DNA from: an uncultured Burkholderiaceae bacterium
GTDB lineage: Bacteria; Pseudomonadota; Gammaproteobacteria; Burkholderiales; Burkholderiaceae
Assembly: GCA_937871985.1 (NCBI GenBank)
Contig: CALMPB010000012.1
Location: 1 to 64,000 of the forward strand
Reading direction: 5' to 3'
DNA: 64,000 nt
The notes beneath the pieces were generated by a model. The model saw only the letters and a list, made by a program, of their open reading frames with translations. It was not told the origin of the DNA and did not search any database. This document shows, piece after piece, positions 47,264 through 56,625 of the stretch (position 1 is its first letter; each line of letters begins with the position of its first letter). The position numbers and the translations under genes were made by a program.

Positions 47264-48826
47264 ATGAAACCATTATCCACTCCCGAGAAAGTCACCATGT
47301 TCGATACCCATAGCGCCCTGGAAAAATTCGGCCTGCAAGGCGTGCACTCCGGCACCTACGTGCATACCAAGGGTTGGGGGCCGGTTGAAGGGCGGTCCGC
47401 CTTCGACGCCGTGTGTCCCGCCGACGGCAAGGCCGTTGCCAAAGTGGCGGCATCGACCCGGGAGGACTACGAAGCCATCATCGCCGCAGCCGTCGATGTG
47501 CAGAAAAGCTGGAGCATGGTGCCGGGCCCCCGCCGCGGCGAGCTTGTCCTGCGCATTGGCCAGTTGATCAACGAAAACATGGCCGACCTGGCCGCCATCG
47601 TGTCGCTGGATACCGGCAAGTCGCTGGCGGAATGCCGCAGCGAACTCAAGGAATCCGCGGACATGGCCACGCTGGCCGCCGGCCAGTCGCGCATGATGTA
47701 CGGCGTGACTCAGCAGTCGCAGCGCGCCAGGCACCGCATGTACGACCAGTGGCTGCCCCTGGGCGTGGCCGCCGTGATTTCGGCGTACAACTTTCCCGCC
47801 GCCGTCTGGGCGCAAAACGGCTTCCTGTCGGCCATCGGCGGCAATACCGTCATCTGGAAGCCCAGCCCCAAGGTGCCGCTTACGGCCATTGCCGTCCAGA
47901 AGCTGGCCAACCAGGCCATGGAAGAACTGGGCTTCCAGGGCGTGTTCTCGCTGTTCATTCCCGAGGATGACGCCGTTGCCGAGGACATGGTGCGCGATCC
48001 CCGCGTGAACCTGGTGTCGTTTACCGGCTCCACGGGCGTGGGCAAGAAGGTGGCAAGCCTGGTCAGCGAGACGCTGGGCCGGCGCTACATGCTCGAATGC
48101 TCGGGCAATAGCGCGGTCATCGTCGACGAAACGGCCGACCTGAAGCAGACGGCCCGGGGCGTGACGTTCAGCTCCATCGGCACCACGGGCCAGCGCTGCA
48201 CCAGCATGCGCCGCCTCATCGTCCATCGGTCCGTGCACGACGAACTGGTCGAGCTGCTTAAGAAGTCGTTCAGCCAGATCAAGATCGGCGACCCGCGCGA
48301 GGAAGGCACGGTGGTCGGCCCGCTGATCGACGCGGCCGCGCTGGATCATTACGAACAGACCATCAAGGGCGCCGTGGCGCAGGGCGCCAAGCTGGTCTAC
48401 GGCGGCAAGCGCATCGACCGTCCCGGCTATTACGTGGAAGGCGCCATTTTGACCAATGTCGATCCCGGCTGGGATTGCGCCCAGCACGAAACCTTCGCGC
48501 CCATCGTCTCGGTCATTGCCTACGATACGCTGGAAGAAGCCATACATATCCACAACAACGTTCGCCAGGGCCTGGCTTCGGGCATACACAGCACGAACCT
48601 GGCCAATATCGAGTACTTTCTTTCCGCCGCGGGCAGCGATTGCGGCATCGCCAAGGTCAATATGGGCACGACCGGCGCGGACGTCGGCTCGGCGTTCGGC
48701 GGCGAGAAGGAAACCGGCGGCGGCCGCACGGCGGGCTCCGATGCCTGGAAGGGCTATATGCGCCGTCAAAGCGTATGCATCAACTGGAGCGGCGAGTCGC
48801 CCTGGGACAAGCTGATTTCGCTGTAA
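47264..48826 (+). CDS. Aldehyde dehydrogenase, ALDH7-like
   Basis: A 520-residue NAD-dependent aldehyde dehydrogenase. VAAVISAYNFPAAVWAQNG, GSTGVGKKV, the catalytic Glu in MLECSGNSAVIV and the catalytic Cys in GTTGQRCTSMRR are present, and the C-terminal ETGGGRTAGSDAWKGYMRR marks the ALDH7/aminoadipate-semialdehyde branch. Another possible start is ATG 47297 (MFDTHSALEKFG). It begins two bases after the cupin gene and should oxidise the semialdehyde made by the dioxygenase. It is the last gene of the operon. Confidence 0.9.
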   Translation: MKPLSTPEKVTMFDTHSALEKFGLQGVHSGTYVHTKGWGPVEGRSAFDAVCPADGKAVAKVAASTREDYEAIIAAAVDVQKSWSMVPGPRRGELVLRIGQLINENMADLAAIVSLDTGKSLAECRSELKESADMATLAAGQSRMMYGVTQQSQRARHRMYDQWLPLGVAAVISAYNFPAAVWAQNGFLSAIGGNTVIWKPSPKVPLTAIAVQKLANQAMEELGFQGVFSLFIPEDDAVAEDMVRDPRVNLVSFTGSTGVGKKVASLVSETLGRRYMLECSGNSAVIVDETADLKQTARGVTFSSIGTTGQRCTSMRRLIVHRSVHDELVELLKKSFSQIKIGDPREEGTVVGPLIDAAALDHYEQTIKGAVAQGAKLVYGGKRIDRPGYYVEGAILTNVDPGWDCAQHETFAPIVSVIAYDTLEEAIHIHNNVRQGLASGIHSTNLANIEYFLSAAGSDCGIAKVNMGTTGADVGSAFGGEKETGGGRTAGSDAWKGYMRRQSVCINWSGESPWDKLISL

Positions 48827-48837
48827 GCCGCGGCTTC

Positions 48838-48866
48838 GGCGCCGCCGTGCGGTGACGGGCGGCGCC
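48838..48866. terminator. Hairpin between convergent genes
   Basis: GGCGCCGCC (48838-48846) and GGCGGCGCC (48858-48866) form a perfect 9-bp stem around an 11-base loop, directly after the dehydrogenase stop and before the stop of the convergent permease gene. There is no T-run, so it may need Rho or simply block exonucleases. Confidence 0.45.
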
Positions 48867-48871
48867 GGGGA

Positions 48872-49996
48872 TCAGGCCAGGCGATGGCGGAACAGCCAGG
48901 CGGCCAGGGGCAGGGTGACGGCCGAGATGGCGAGCAGCGGCAGGGTATCGCCCCACAGGGGGGCGAGGCCCGAGCCCTCCAGATAGATGCGGTGCATCAG
49001 GTCGATGCCGTAGCGCAGCGGATTGACGGCGGTGAACCATTGCATGGGTTGCGGCATGTTCTCGACCGGTGTGGCCAATCCCGACAGCAGCATCAGCGGC
49101 ATGATCAATATGAAGGCGTACAGCATGGCCTGCTGCATGGTGGCCGACAGCGCCGAAATGGAAAGGCCTATGCCGACGATGGCGGTGGTGAACAGCAGCA
49201 GCCCGCCGAAGAGGGCGGCCAGCGAGCCCGCGAAAGGAATCCGGAACCAGAAGACGCTGACCAGCAGGATGAAGGCGGATTGCGCCAGTCCCACCAGAAT
49301 GGGAGGAATCGCCTTGCCCACCATGATTTCAGTGGGCGTATAGGGGGCGACCAGAAGCTGGTCGAAGGTGCCCTGCTCGCGCTCGCGCGCCACCGACAGG
49401 GCGGTCAGCATGAGTGTCTGGATCATGCTCAGGGCGGCGATCAGCGCGGGCAGCATGTACCAGCGGGTATCCAGGTTGGGGTTGTACCAGGCGCGGGTAT
49501 CGATGACGACGGGCGGGCCGTCCATGCCGTGCTGCTGGCGCCATTGCGCGTTGAATTGATCGATGATGCCGGCCAGATAGGCCAGGGCGTTGTTGGCGGT
49601 TGCGGAATTGCGCGCATCCACGATGACCTGCACCGGGGCTGGCTGCCCTTGTTGCAGCAACTGGTCGAAGCGCGGCCCGATATGCACCACGGCCAGGGCC
49701 TGCTGCGCATCGATGACTGGTGCGATGTCGGCCTCGTTGCGCAGCGTGGCCGTGCGTTCGAACACGCCGGAGGCATCCAGGCGGGCGGCCAGCTGGGTCG
49801 ACGCGGCGCCGTGGCTTTGATCCAGCAGGGCGTAGGTGGCATGCTTCAGGTCGTAGGTGGCGGCGTAGCCGAAGACCAGGGACTGGAGCACGATGGGCAC
49901 GACGAGCAGAATGCGGTTGGCCGGATCCTTCAGGATGATCAGCAGCTCCTTGCGGCACAGGGCCAGCAGCCGCGCGGCGGTGGCGGCGGGGTTCAT
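48872..49996 (-). CDS. ABC-2 type transporter permease (YbhR-like)
   Basis: A 374-residue ABC-2 permease of the YbhR/YbhS/YhhJ group. An N-terminal membrane helix (ILLVVPIVLQSLVFGYAATYDL, part) leads into a large periplasmic domain, then five membrane helices (ALIAALSMIQTLMLTALSVA, MLYAFILIMPLMLLSGLATP). The GLATPVENMPQPMQWFTAVNPLRYG block is diagnostic. It starts within the stop of the sister permease gene (GTGA/ATGA overlap) and is the last gene of the HlyD-ATPase-permease-permease set. Confidence 0.92.
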   Translation of the reverse strand: MNPAATAARLLALCRKELLIILKDPANRILLVVPIVLQSLVFGYAATYDLKHATYALLDQSHGAASTQLAARLDASGVFERTATLRNEADIAPVIDAQQALAVVHIGPRFDQLLQQGQPAPVQVIVDARNSATANNALAYLAGIIDQFNAQWRQQHGMDGPPVVIDTRAWYNPNLDTRWYMLPALIAALSMIQTLMLTALSVAREREQGTFDQLLVAPYTPTEIMVGKAIPPILVGLAQSAFILLVSVFWFRIPFAGSLAALFGGLLLFTTAIVGIGLSISALSATMQQAMLYAFILIMPLMLLSGLATPVENMPQPMQWFTAVNPLRYGIDLMHRIYLEGSGLAPLWGDTLPLLAISAVTLPLAAWLFRHRLA

Positions 49997-51126
49997 TCCA
50001 GCTCCTTGCGCGTCTTGGCGCGGGCCGCGGTCATGAGCAGCAGCAGGTAGAGCAGCAGGACGGCGCTATGGCGATAGATCATCGGCCATATGTCGCCGGC
50101 CAGGAGCAGGCTTTTGAGCATTTCCAGATAATGGGTGGCGGGCAGCACGTGGCCCAGCGCCTCCACCACGGCGGGCATATTGCGCAGGTCGAACAGAAAG
50201 CCGGACAGCATCAGGGCCGGGAGGAAGCTGACGATCAGGGCGATCTGGCTGGCCATGAACTGGTTCTTCGTGATCGAGGAAATGACCAGGCCAAGGCCCA
50301 GCGCCACCAGGAGATAAAGCATCGAGATCGCGACGACGGCCGTCAGCGAGCCATAGAACGGAACCTGGAACAGGAAACGGGCGGCCAGCAGGCACAATGC
50401 GAGTCCGGCCATGCCGACGCAGAAATACGGAATGATCTTGGCCAGCAGGATTTCGATGGGGCGCACCGGCGTGACGAACAGCGATTCCAGCGTGCCGCGC
50501 TCCCATTCGCGCGCCATGACCAGCGCCGTCAAAAAGGAACCGACCAGCGTGGCGACGAGCACGATGAGGCCCGGCACCAGGAACCAGGTGCTGGTGTTGG
50601 CGGCGTTGAACCACAGGCGCGGTTCCAGCGTCGCCATGGCCGTGGGCGGGCTTTGCGCGTTGCGGTCGGCCTGTTTCGCCTGCCGCAGCGCCAGGGCTTC
50701 TTCGACGTAGCCTTGTATGATGCGGGCCCGATTGGCATCGGTGCCGTGCAGGACGAGCTGGATGTGGGCTTGCCCCAGGGCCAGATTGCGCGAAAAATCG
50801 GCGGGAAGGCCCACGATGGCATCGACCTTGCCTTGCGCCATGAGCTGCTCGGCGCCGCGCATGGTGCCGACCATGACCGGGGCGATGCTGGGCGACAAGC
50901 TCAGACCGGCGACGGCGTCCCGGGCCGTGGGCGAGCTGTCCTGCATGACGATGGCGACCGGGGCGTTCTTGACGTCGAAGCTCATGCCGTAGCCGAAGAT
51001 GACGATCAGCACGATGGGCAGGCCCAGGCCCATCAGCAGATTGCCGCGGTCGCGCAGCAACTGGCGGGTTTCTTTTTTGGTCAGGGCGGCCAGCCGCCGC
51101 CAGAAGCCGCGCGCGTCCGGGATCAT
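49993..51126 (-). CDS. ABC-2 type transporter permease (YbhS-like)
   Basis: A 377-residue ABC-2 permease paralogous to its neighbour: NLLMGLGLPIVLIVIFGYGMS, a periplasmic domain, then VLVATLVGSFLTALVMAREWERGTLESL (part) and FLPALMLSGFLFDLRNMP. Overlaps on both ends couple it to the ATPase and second permease. The pair would form the channel for export of drugs or another cationic or aromatic solute. Confidence 0.92.
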   Translation of the reverse strand: MIPDARGFWRRLAALTKKETRQLLRDRGNLLMGLGLPIVLIVIFGYGMSFDVKNAPVAIVMQDSSPTARDAVAGLSLSPSIAPVMVGTMRGAEQLMAQGKVDAIVGLPADFSRNLALGQAHIQLVLHGTDANRARIIQGYVEEALALRQAKQADRNAQSPPTAMATLEPRLWFNAANTSTWFLVPGLIVLVATLVGSFLTALVMAREWERGTLESLFVTPVRPIEILLAKIIPYFCVGMAGLALCLLAARFLFQVPFYGSLTAVVAISMLYLLVALGLGLVISSITKNQFMASQIALIVSFLPALMLSGFLFDLRNMPAVVEALGHVLPATHYLEMLKSLLLAGDIWPMIYRHSAVLLLYLLLLMTAARAKTRKELE

Positions 51127-52976
51127 GGCGGGCTCCCGTTCGGCGCGGTATTGCCGGCTGCGAGCGCATGTCCGCCGGGGCTGTCCGCCGGATCCGCGCC
51201 GTCCGCATCCCGCCGGGCGCGGCGCGCGCCTTCCACGATGCCGATGAACGCCTGTTCCATGCTCATGGGCTCGTCCTGTTTTCCGCCCGCCTGCGCGCGC
51301 ACTTCCCGGGGCGTGCCCATCGCCAGTATGCGGCCGGCGTCCTGAATGACGACGCGGTCGCAGTATTCCGCTTCTTCCATGAAGTGCGTGGTGACGATGA
51401 TGGTCGTGTCTTGCTCGGCCAGGCTGGTGATGCGCCGCCAGAATTCGCGGCGCGCCAGCGGGTCGGCGCCGCTAGTGGGCTCGTCCAGGAAGAGGATTTC
51501 GGGTTCGTGCAGCAGGCCCACGGCCATGGCAAGCCGCTGCTTGAATCCGCCGGGCAATTGGCCGGCGGGCGTCTGGCCGTGGCTGGACAACTGGAACTGC
51601 TCCAGCGCGGTGTGGATGCGGTCGCGCAGGCGCGTGCCGCGCATGCCGTAGGCGCCGCCGAAGAACGCCAGGTTTTCGTTGACCGACAGGTTGCCGTACA
51701 GCGCGAACTTTTGCGACACATAGCCGATTTTCATACGGGCCTGGGCGCCGGCGGTGCGCAGGTCGTAGCCGGCCACCCGCAATGTGCCGCTGCTGGCGGC
51801 AAGCAGGCCGCACAGCATGCGGAACGTGGTGGTCTTGCCCGCGCCGTTGGGGCCGAGCAGGCCGAAGATCTCGCCGCGCCGCACCGAGAAGGTCGTGTTG
51901 TCCACGGCGGTGAAATCGCCGAATTTGCGCACGAGCTGCTTGACGTCGATGATGGTCTGGGCCGTTGACCCGGCTTCGCTCGAGCTTGGGGGCGCGGCGG
52001 AATGGGCGATGGGCGCGGCGCGCTGCTGGCCGGCGCGCAGGACGACCATGAAGCCGTCCTCCAGCGAAGGGGGCGCCGGCGAACAAGGGGCGCCGGCAAG
52101 CAGGGATGTCAGGCCGGGGTCGCCCTGGCACAGGCAGTCCGCGGTTCGGATGAAGCGCACCTGGCCGCCGCGCGGTACGGCGTCCAGGGTGTTCGGATCG
52201 TCGAGCAGGCGGGCTTGAAGGAGGCGGGCGGGCTGGCCCGGGAGGGGCGTGGCGACAAAGCACAAGCCGTCGGCTTGTTGCTGGATGCTGTCCGGCCCGC
52301 CCTGGATCAGGACGCGGCCTTCGTGCAGCATCACCACATGGGCGCAGCGCGCCGCTTCGTCCATGTACGAGGTGCTGACGAGAATGGCCAGTTGCTCCTG
52401 CTGCACCAGTTGTTCCAGGATTTCCCATAGCTCCCGGCGCGACAAGGGATCCACGCCGACAGTCGGTTCGTCGAGCAGCAACATGTCGGGCGAGCGCACC
52501 AGGGTGCAGGCCAGCCCCAGCTTTTGCTTCATGCCGCCCGAGAGCTTGCCGGCCAGCCGCCGTGTGAAGCGGCCCAGGTCGGTCATTTCCATGAGGCGCG
52601 CATAGCGTTGCCCGCGCTCGCTTTTGGGCACGCCGTGCAGATCGGCATACAGATCCAGGTTTTCCTGCACGCTCAGGTCGTCGTACAGGCCGAAGCGTTG
52701 CGGCATATAGCTGATGCGGTCTTGCACCGCCTGAGGGCTATTGCCTACGTTGATGCCCAGCACTTCCAGTTCTCCCTGGCTGGGCCGCATCAGGCCCGCC
52801 GCCAGGCGCATCAAGGTTGTCTTGCCCGCGCCGTCCGGCCCCACCAAGGCGGTCAAGGCGCCTGTTTGAGCCTGCAGTGAAACGTCGTCCAGGGCGCAAA
52901 GGCTTTGCCGGGTTTCCTTGACCTCGAAGCGTTTGTACAGATTGCGCGCGCGCAGCGCGGGCGCCGGGGCGTTCAT
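51123..52976 (-). CDS. Double ABC ATP-binding protein (YbhF-like)
   Basis: A 617-residue protein with two complete ATPase domains. First: GPDGAGKTTL, LSGGMKQKLGLA, MLLLDEPTVGVDPLSRRELW. Second: GPNGAGKTTTF, LPGGFKQRLAMA (Ser changed to Pro in the signature), ILFLDEPTSGADPLARREFW. They are joined by a linker rich in Pro and Ser. The start ATG 52976 overlaps the stop of the HlyD-like gene. Size and order match YbhF of the E. coli YbhGFSR exporter. Confidence 0.92.
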   Translation of the reverse strand: MNAPAPALRARNLYKRFEVKETRQSLCALDDVSLQAQTGALTALVGPDGAGKTTLMRLAAGLMRPSQGELEVLGINVGNSPQAVQDRISYMPQRFGLYDDLSVQENLDLYADLHGVPKSERGQRYARLMEMTDLGRFTRRLAGKLSGGMKQKLGLACTLVRSPDMLLLDEPTVGVDPLSRRELWEILEQLVQQEQLAILVSTSYMDEAARCAHVVMLHEGRVLIQGGPDSIQQQADGLCFVATPLPGQPARLLQARLLDDPNTLDAVPRGGQVRFIRTADCLCQGDPGLTSLLAGAPCSPAPPSLEDGFMVVLRAGQQRAAPIAHSAAPPSSSEAGSTAQTIIDVKQLVRKFGDFTAVDNTTFSVRRGEIFGLLGPNGAGKTTTFRMLCGLLAASSGTLRVAGYDLRTAGAQARMKIGYVSQKFALYGNLSVNENLAFFGGAYGMRGTRLRDRIHTALEQFQLSSHGQTPAGQLPGGFKQRLAMAVGLLHEPEILFLDEPTSGADPLARREFWRRITSLAEQDTTIIVTTHFMEEAEYCDRVVIQDAGRILAMGTPREVRAQAGGKQDEPMSMEQAFIGIVEGARRARRDADGADPADSPGGHALAAGNTAPNGSPP

Positions 52977-54022
52977 CAAGGTTTCCCGCCGGAATCCGGA
53001 GCGGAAGCGGGAGCTTCCCGCGGGGCGGCGTCCCCGCCGGACAGGCGAATCGTGGCGGGCATGCCCAGCCGCAGGCGGTTGTCCGGATCGTCGACGTTGA
53101 TGCGGACTTCGTAGACCAGGCTGGTGCGCAGGTCTTCGGTCTGGACGGTCTTGGGCGTGAATTCGGCGACCGAGGAAATATAGCCGACGCGGCCGTGCAG
53201 GGGATGATCCGGCTGGCTGTCGGTCAGCACCTGTGCGGCCTGGCCAGGCTTGACCAGGCCCAGGCCGGTTTCGGAAACGTAGGCGCGCACCCATTTCGGA
53301 CTGGTCAGCGCCAGGGCATAGACGGGCCGTTGCGGCGAGGCCATGTCGCCCGGTTCGAGCAAACGGCTGCGCACGACCGCGTCGACGGGCGCCTTGAGCT
53401 CCGAGTCGGCCATTTGCTGCCGCGCCAGGGCCAAGTCGGCGCGTGCGGCCGCCAATTGGGCGCGGGCCTGCGCGATGTCTTCCCGGCGCGGCCCGGCGAT
53501 GGCCAGTTCCAGGGCCTTGGCGGCGCTGTCCTGGCGGGCCAGCGCCACGGCCTGATCCGCCTTGGCGGCGTCCAGCTGCTCGCGGCTTATGCCCCGGCCG
53601 TTCGTGTCGGCGCTGGCGTTGCGCAGCCGTTGGTATTGTTCTTTGGCCTGGATGGCCTGGGCCTGCGCGGCGGCGGCCGCCGACCTGGCCTGGGCGATTT
53701 CCTCGGGACGGGTGCCGGCCTCCAGGCGCTTCAGGGCTTGTTCCTGGGCGTCGGCCTGGGCCTGGGCCCGGCGCAGGCGCAGCGTCAGCGTGGTGGTGTC
53801 GAGCACGGCCAGCACCTGCCCCTGCCTGACCTGTTCGCCTTCGGTCGCCAGCACCTGGGCGATGCGTTCACTGGAGTTGAAGGCCAGCGATATCTGCCGC
53901 ATATCGACGTTGCCGTACAGCACGAGACCGTTGGGCGCCGGGTTGTGGCCGAATCGCCACCAGGCGAACGCGGCGATGGCAATGATGGCGGCAATGGCGA
54001 TGGCCGGCTTGGCTTTGTTCAT
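52976..54022 (-). CDS. HlyD family periplasmic adaptor (YbhG-like)
   Basis: A 348-residue membrane-fusion protein: N-terminal anchor (AIAIAAIIAIAAFAWWRFG), lipoyl-like half ITERIAQVLATEGEQVRQGQ (approximately), a long Ala/Gln/Arg coiled coil (LRLRRAQAQADAQEQALKRL), and the beta-barrel with GRVGYISSVAEFTPKTVQTE. It links the inner-membrane exporter to an outer-membrane channel encoded elsewhere. First gene of the leftward efflux operon. In E. coli the matching operon is under the TetR-type CecR. Confidence 0.92.
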   Translation of the reverse strand: MNKAKPAIAIAAIIAIAAFAWWRFGHNPAPNGLVLYGNVDMRQISLAFNSSERIAQVLATEGEQVRQGQVLAVLDTTTLTLRLRRAQAQADAQEQALKRLEAGTRPEEIAQARSAAAAAQAQAIQAKEQYQRLRNASADTNGRGISREQLDAAKADQAVALARQDSAAKALELAIAGPRREDIAQARAQLAAARADLALARQQMADSELKAPVDAVVRSRLLEPGDMASPQRPVYALALTSPKWVRAYVSETGLGLVKPGQAAQVLTDSQPDHPLHGRVGYISSVAEFTPKTVQTEDLRTSLVYEVRINVDDPDNRLRLGMPATIRLSGGDAAPREAPASAPDSGGKP

Positions 54023-54087
54023 GAACGGGCCTTGTGTCGTGGTGATCAGGCAAGCATGAAAAGTGTAGTCCGAAGTGTAATCCTGTA

Positions 54088-54116
54088 TTGATAATTGGAT
54101 TCCGCTTTGCTAGGAT
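54088..54116 (+). promoter_or_regulatory. Sigma-70 promoter for the metallo-hydrolase/ABC operon
   Basis: TTGATA (54088-54093), a 17-base spacer and TAGGAT (54111-54116) form a good sigma-70 pair, 5/6 and 4/6 to consensus. The expected transcription start is about 54123, right before the palindrome at 54125-54141. It drives the gene beginning at 54197. Confidence 0.6.
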
Positions 54117-54124
54117 GATACAAA

Positions 54125-54141
54125 AATGACCATCGGTCGTT
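54125..54141. promoter_or_regulatory. TetR-type operator over the transcription start
   Basis: AATGACCATCGGTCGTT holds the palindrome GACC-ATC-GGTC with partly paired flanks (AA..TT), of the type bound by many small TetR repressors. It sits immediately after the predicted start of rightward transcription, where binding would block it. The TetR encoded at 58951-59559 is a candidate binder; the YbhG-type operon to the left could be controlled too. Confidence 0.58.
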
Positions 54142-54196
54142 AAAAACTTCCGACAAGAATAAACTCAGTAAACCGGAGGGGGGAGAGGCCATAGTC

Positions 54197-55126
54197 ATGT
54201 CCGATCAAAACGCAGTCTCCAATCCCGCGCCCATCATCGATATGGCGGGCCTGCACGAAATCGCGAATGGCGTCTGGATCATTCCCGACCAGCATCGAAT
54301 ACCGCTGGTGCCGAACCTGGGCATCATAGAAGGCGAGCGCTCGGTGCTTGTCGTGGATACCGGCATGGGGCGCGAAAATGCCCGCAAAGTGCTGGACAAG
54401 GCCCGTGAAATCGCCAAGGGCCGGCCGCTGTTCCTCACGCTTACCCATTTCCATCCCGAGCATGGCTTCGGCCATCAGGTGTTCGCCGGCGAGGCGACCA
54501 TACTTTACAACCGCAGGCAGCGCGACGAGCTGCGGGCCAAGGGCCCGGGCTATCTCGACATGTTCCGGGGGTTCGGCGAGCACGTGGCAAAGTGCCTGGT
54601 CGATGTCCAGTTCGTCGATCCCGATCTCGTGTACGACGGCAGGCTCACCATGGAACTCGGGGGGCGGGCCGTCGAACTCATCGAAATGGGGCCCGCCCAT
54701 TCCATGGGCGACCAGGTCGTCTGGCTGCCCGAGGAGCGGGTGGTGTTCGTCGGAGATCTGGTCGAAACGGGCGTCTTCCCCATCGTTCCGTTTTTCCCTC
54801 CCGACGATGCGGATGTGAACGGCAACAAGTGGATACGGGTGCTGCGGCGCATTGCCGCGCTCGGGCCCAAAACCGTCGTTACCGGGCATGGCGATATCGG
54901 CGGAATCGAATTGATTCAAATCGCCGAGCGATACCTCACAGACATGGGCCGGCAGGTTGCCGCACTCAAAGGTTCCGGGGTTCCCGAGGACGACGTCGTG
55001 GCCACATTGGAGCCCGTCATCCGCGGCAGGCACCCCGATTGGCGCGAACCCAATTGGGTCGAATCCGGCATCCGCTGTTTTTATGCCACCGGTTACGACG
55101 CGGACGCCGTGGAGACAGCGCAATGA
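54197..55126 (+). CDS. MBL-fold metallo-hydrolase
   Basis: A 309-residue metallo-beta-lactamase-fold hydrolase without a signal peptide. The metal motif is His84-x-His86-x-Glu88-His89 in THFHPEHGFGHQ, with Glu in place of the usual Asp; later ligands are in GPAHSMGDQVV, VVFVGDLVE and VVTGHGDIG. The stop overlaps the start of the ABC ATPase gene, so it is coupled to a transporter operon. It may hydrolyse an ester, lactone or thioester substrate brought in by that transporter. The Glu substitution occurs in some alkyl-sulfatase- and quorum-quenching-like relatives. Confidence 0.9.
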   Translation: MSDQNAVSNPAPIIDMAGLHEIANGVWIIPDQHRIPLVPNLGIIEGERSVLVVDTGMGRENARKVLDKAREIAKGRPLFLTLTHFHPEHGFGHQVFAGEATILYNRRQRDELRAKGPGYLDMFRGFGEHVAKCLVDVQFVDPDLVYDGRLTMELGGRAVELIEMGPAHSMGDQVVWLPEERVVFVGDLVETGVFPIVPFFPPDDADVNGNKWIRVLRRIAALGPKTVVTGHGDIGGIELIQIAERYLTDMGRQVAALKGSGVPEDDVVATLEPVIRGRHPDWREPNWVESGIRCFYATGYDADAVETAQ

Positions 55127-56625
55127 GCTTGTTCGAGCTGCGTGGAGTGCATCGCAGTTTCGGCGGCATACAGGCATTGCGCGGCGCGTCGCTCAAGATC
55201 GCGGGGCCGGGCAGCGTGCACGCCCTGCTCGGATCCAACGGCTGCGGCAAGTCCACGTTGCTGCGCATCGCAACCGGCCAGCTCAAGCCGGACGCGGGCG
55301 AAATCTTTCTCGACGACAAGCGGGTAAGCTTTGCGGAGCCGCGCGACGCGCTGCGCCACGGCATCTCCACCGTCACGCAAGAAACCACCCTGGCGCCCGC
55401 CCTGACGGTGGCCGAGAACATCCTGATGGGCAGGCTGCCCCGCGGCAGGTTCGGGGCCATCGATTGGCCGCAGGTCTTTCGCGCGGCGCGCGAGGTCCTG
55501 GATTCGCTCGAGCTCGAGCTGCCCGAGGACGCGCCCGTGGGAACCCTGCGCCCCGACCAGCAGCAAATGGTGGAAATCGCCCGGGCTTTTTCGATGCGGG
55601 CGCGCATCCTGGTCCTGGACGAAGCCACGAGCGCGCTGTCCAGCGACGAAGTCCAGGCCGTATTTCGCACCGTCAAGGGTGCGAGCAAGCGCGGCACCAT
55701 GGCAACGATATTGGTGTCGCACCGAATGGATGAAATCTACGATCTGGCGGACGAAGTCACGGTGTTGCGGGACGGGTGCACCATCTCGACCCGGAGCGTG
55801 AAGGACACCGGGCGCGACACCCTGGTCTCGGACATGGTGGGCGACGCCGTTCCGCCGACGGATTCCGGCCGAGCGCCGTCGCGTCTGCCCGCAGCTCACC
55901 CCTGTCTTCAGCTTCGACATGTCTTCACCGCCGGATATGTCGAGGACGCCACGCTGTCGGTGCAGCCCGGCGAGATCGTCGGCATCACCGGACTGACGCG
56001 TTCGGGGGCCAACGAGCTGCTCGAAGCGATTTACGGCGCGCGCCCGGTCGAACGCGGCAGCATCTCTTTCGACGGGCGGGACATTACCCATGCCGACATC
56101 AACACAGCCATCCGGGCCGGCATCGGATTCGTTCCGGCCGACAGGAAATGGCAAGGCGTGCTGCTGAACATGAGCATCAGGCACAACCTGCTGATTCCCG
56201 GCACCTCGGATCGCTTCCGGCTGAGCCGGCCCGACCGGTCGGAGCTTGCCCTGGTGAATCGCGTCGCCGAGTCCGTGTCCATACGCATGGAAGGCGCCGA
56301 CAGTCCGGTGTCGGCCTTGTCGGGGGGCAACCAGCAGAAAGTCGTGATTGGAAAGTGGCTGGCCAAGCCGCTGAAGCTGTTGCTGCTGGCGGAGCCGTCG
56401 CGCGGCGTCGATGTCAGGGCCAAGGCGCAGATCCACGACTTGCTGCGCCAGATAGCCGCCGGCGGAACCGCCGTGCTGTTCGCGTCGACCGAGCTCGAAG
56501 AAGTGGTTCAGCTTGCCGACCGTATCCTGGTGATGTTCCAGGGGCGGATCGTCGGCGACCTTCCCGCCCGGGACGCAAGCGAGTACGCAATAACCTCGAT
56601 GATGTCGGGAGTGCGCAATGGCTGA
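55123..56625 (+). CDS. Ribose-type ABC transporter ATP-binding protein with altered motifs
   Basis: A 500-residue tandem ATPase. First domain: Walker A GSNGCGKST (residues 37-45) and Walker B RILVLDEATSAL are intact, but the signature reads TLRPDQQQMVEIARA where LSxGQQQ is usual (Ser to Arg, Gly to Asp). Second domain: Walker A is degenerate (GLTRSGANELLEA, no GKS/T), the signature LSGGNQQKVVIGKWL is intact and Walker B is LLLLAEPSRGVDV, with Ala for Asp. So one composite site pairs the intact first Walker A with the intact second signature; the other is dead. ATG overlaps the metallo-hydrolase stop. Confidence 0.9.
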   Translation: MSLFELRGVHRSFGGIQALRGASLKIAGPGSVHALLGSNGCGKSTLLRIATGQLKPDAGEIFLDDKRVSFAEPRDALRHGISTVTQETTLAPALTVAENILMGRLPRGRFGAIDWPQVFRAAREVLDSLELELPEDAPVGTLRPDQQQMVEIARAFSMRARILVLDEATSALSSDEVQAVFRTVKGASKRGTMATILVSHRMDEIYDLADEVTVLRDGCTISTRSVKDTGRDTLVSDMVGDAVPPTDSGRAPSRLPAAHPCLQLRHVFTAGYVEDATLSVQPGEIVGITGLTRSGANELLEAIYGARPVERGSISFDGRDITHADINTAIRAGIGFVPADRKWQGVLLNMSIRHNLLIPGTSDRFRLSRPDRSELALVNRVAESVSIRMEGADSPVSALSGGNQQKVVIGKWLAKPLKLLLLAEPSRGVDVRAKAQIHDLLRQIAAGGTAVLFASTELEEVVQLADRILVMFQGRIVGDLPARDASEYAITSMMSGVRNG

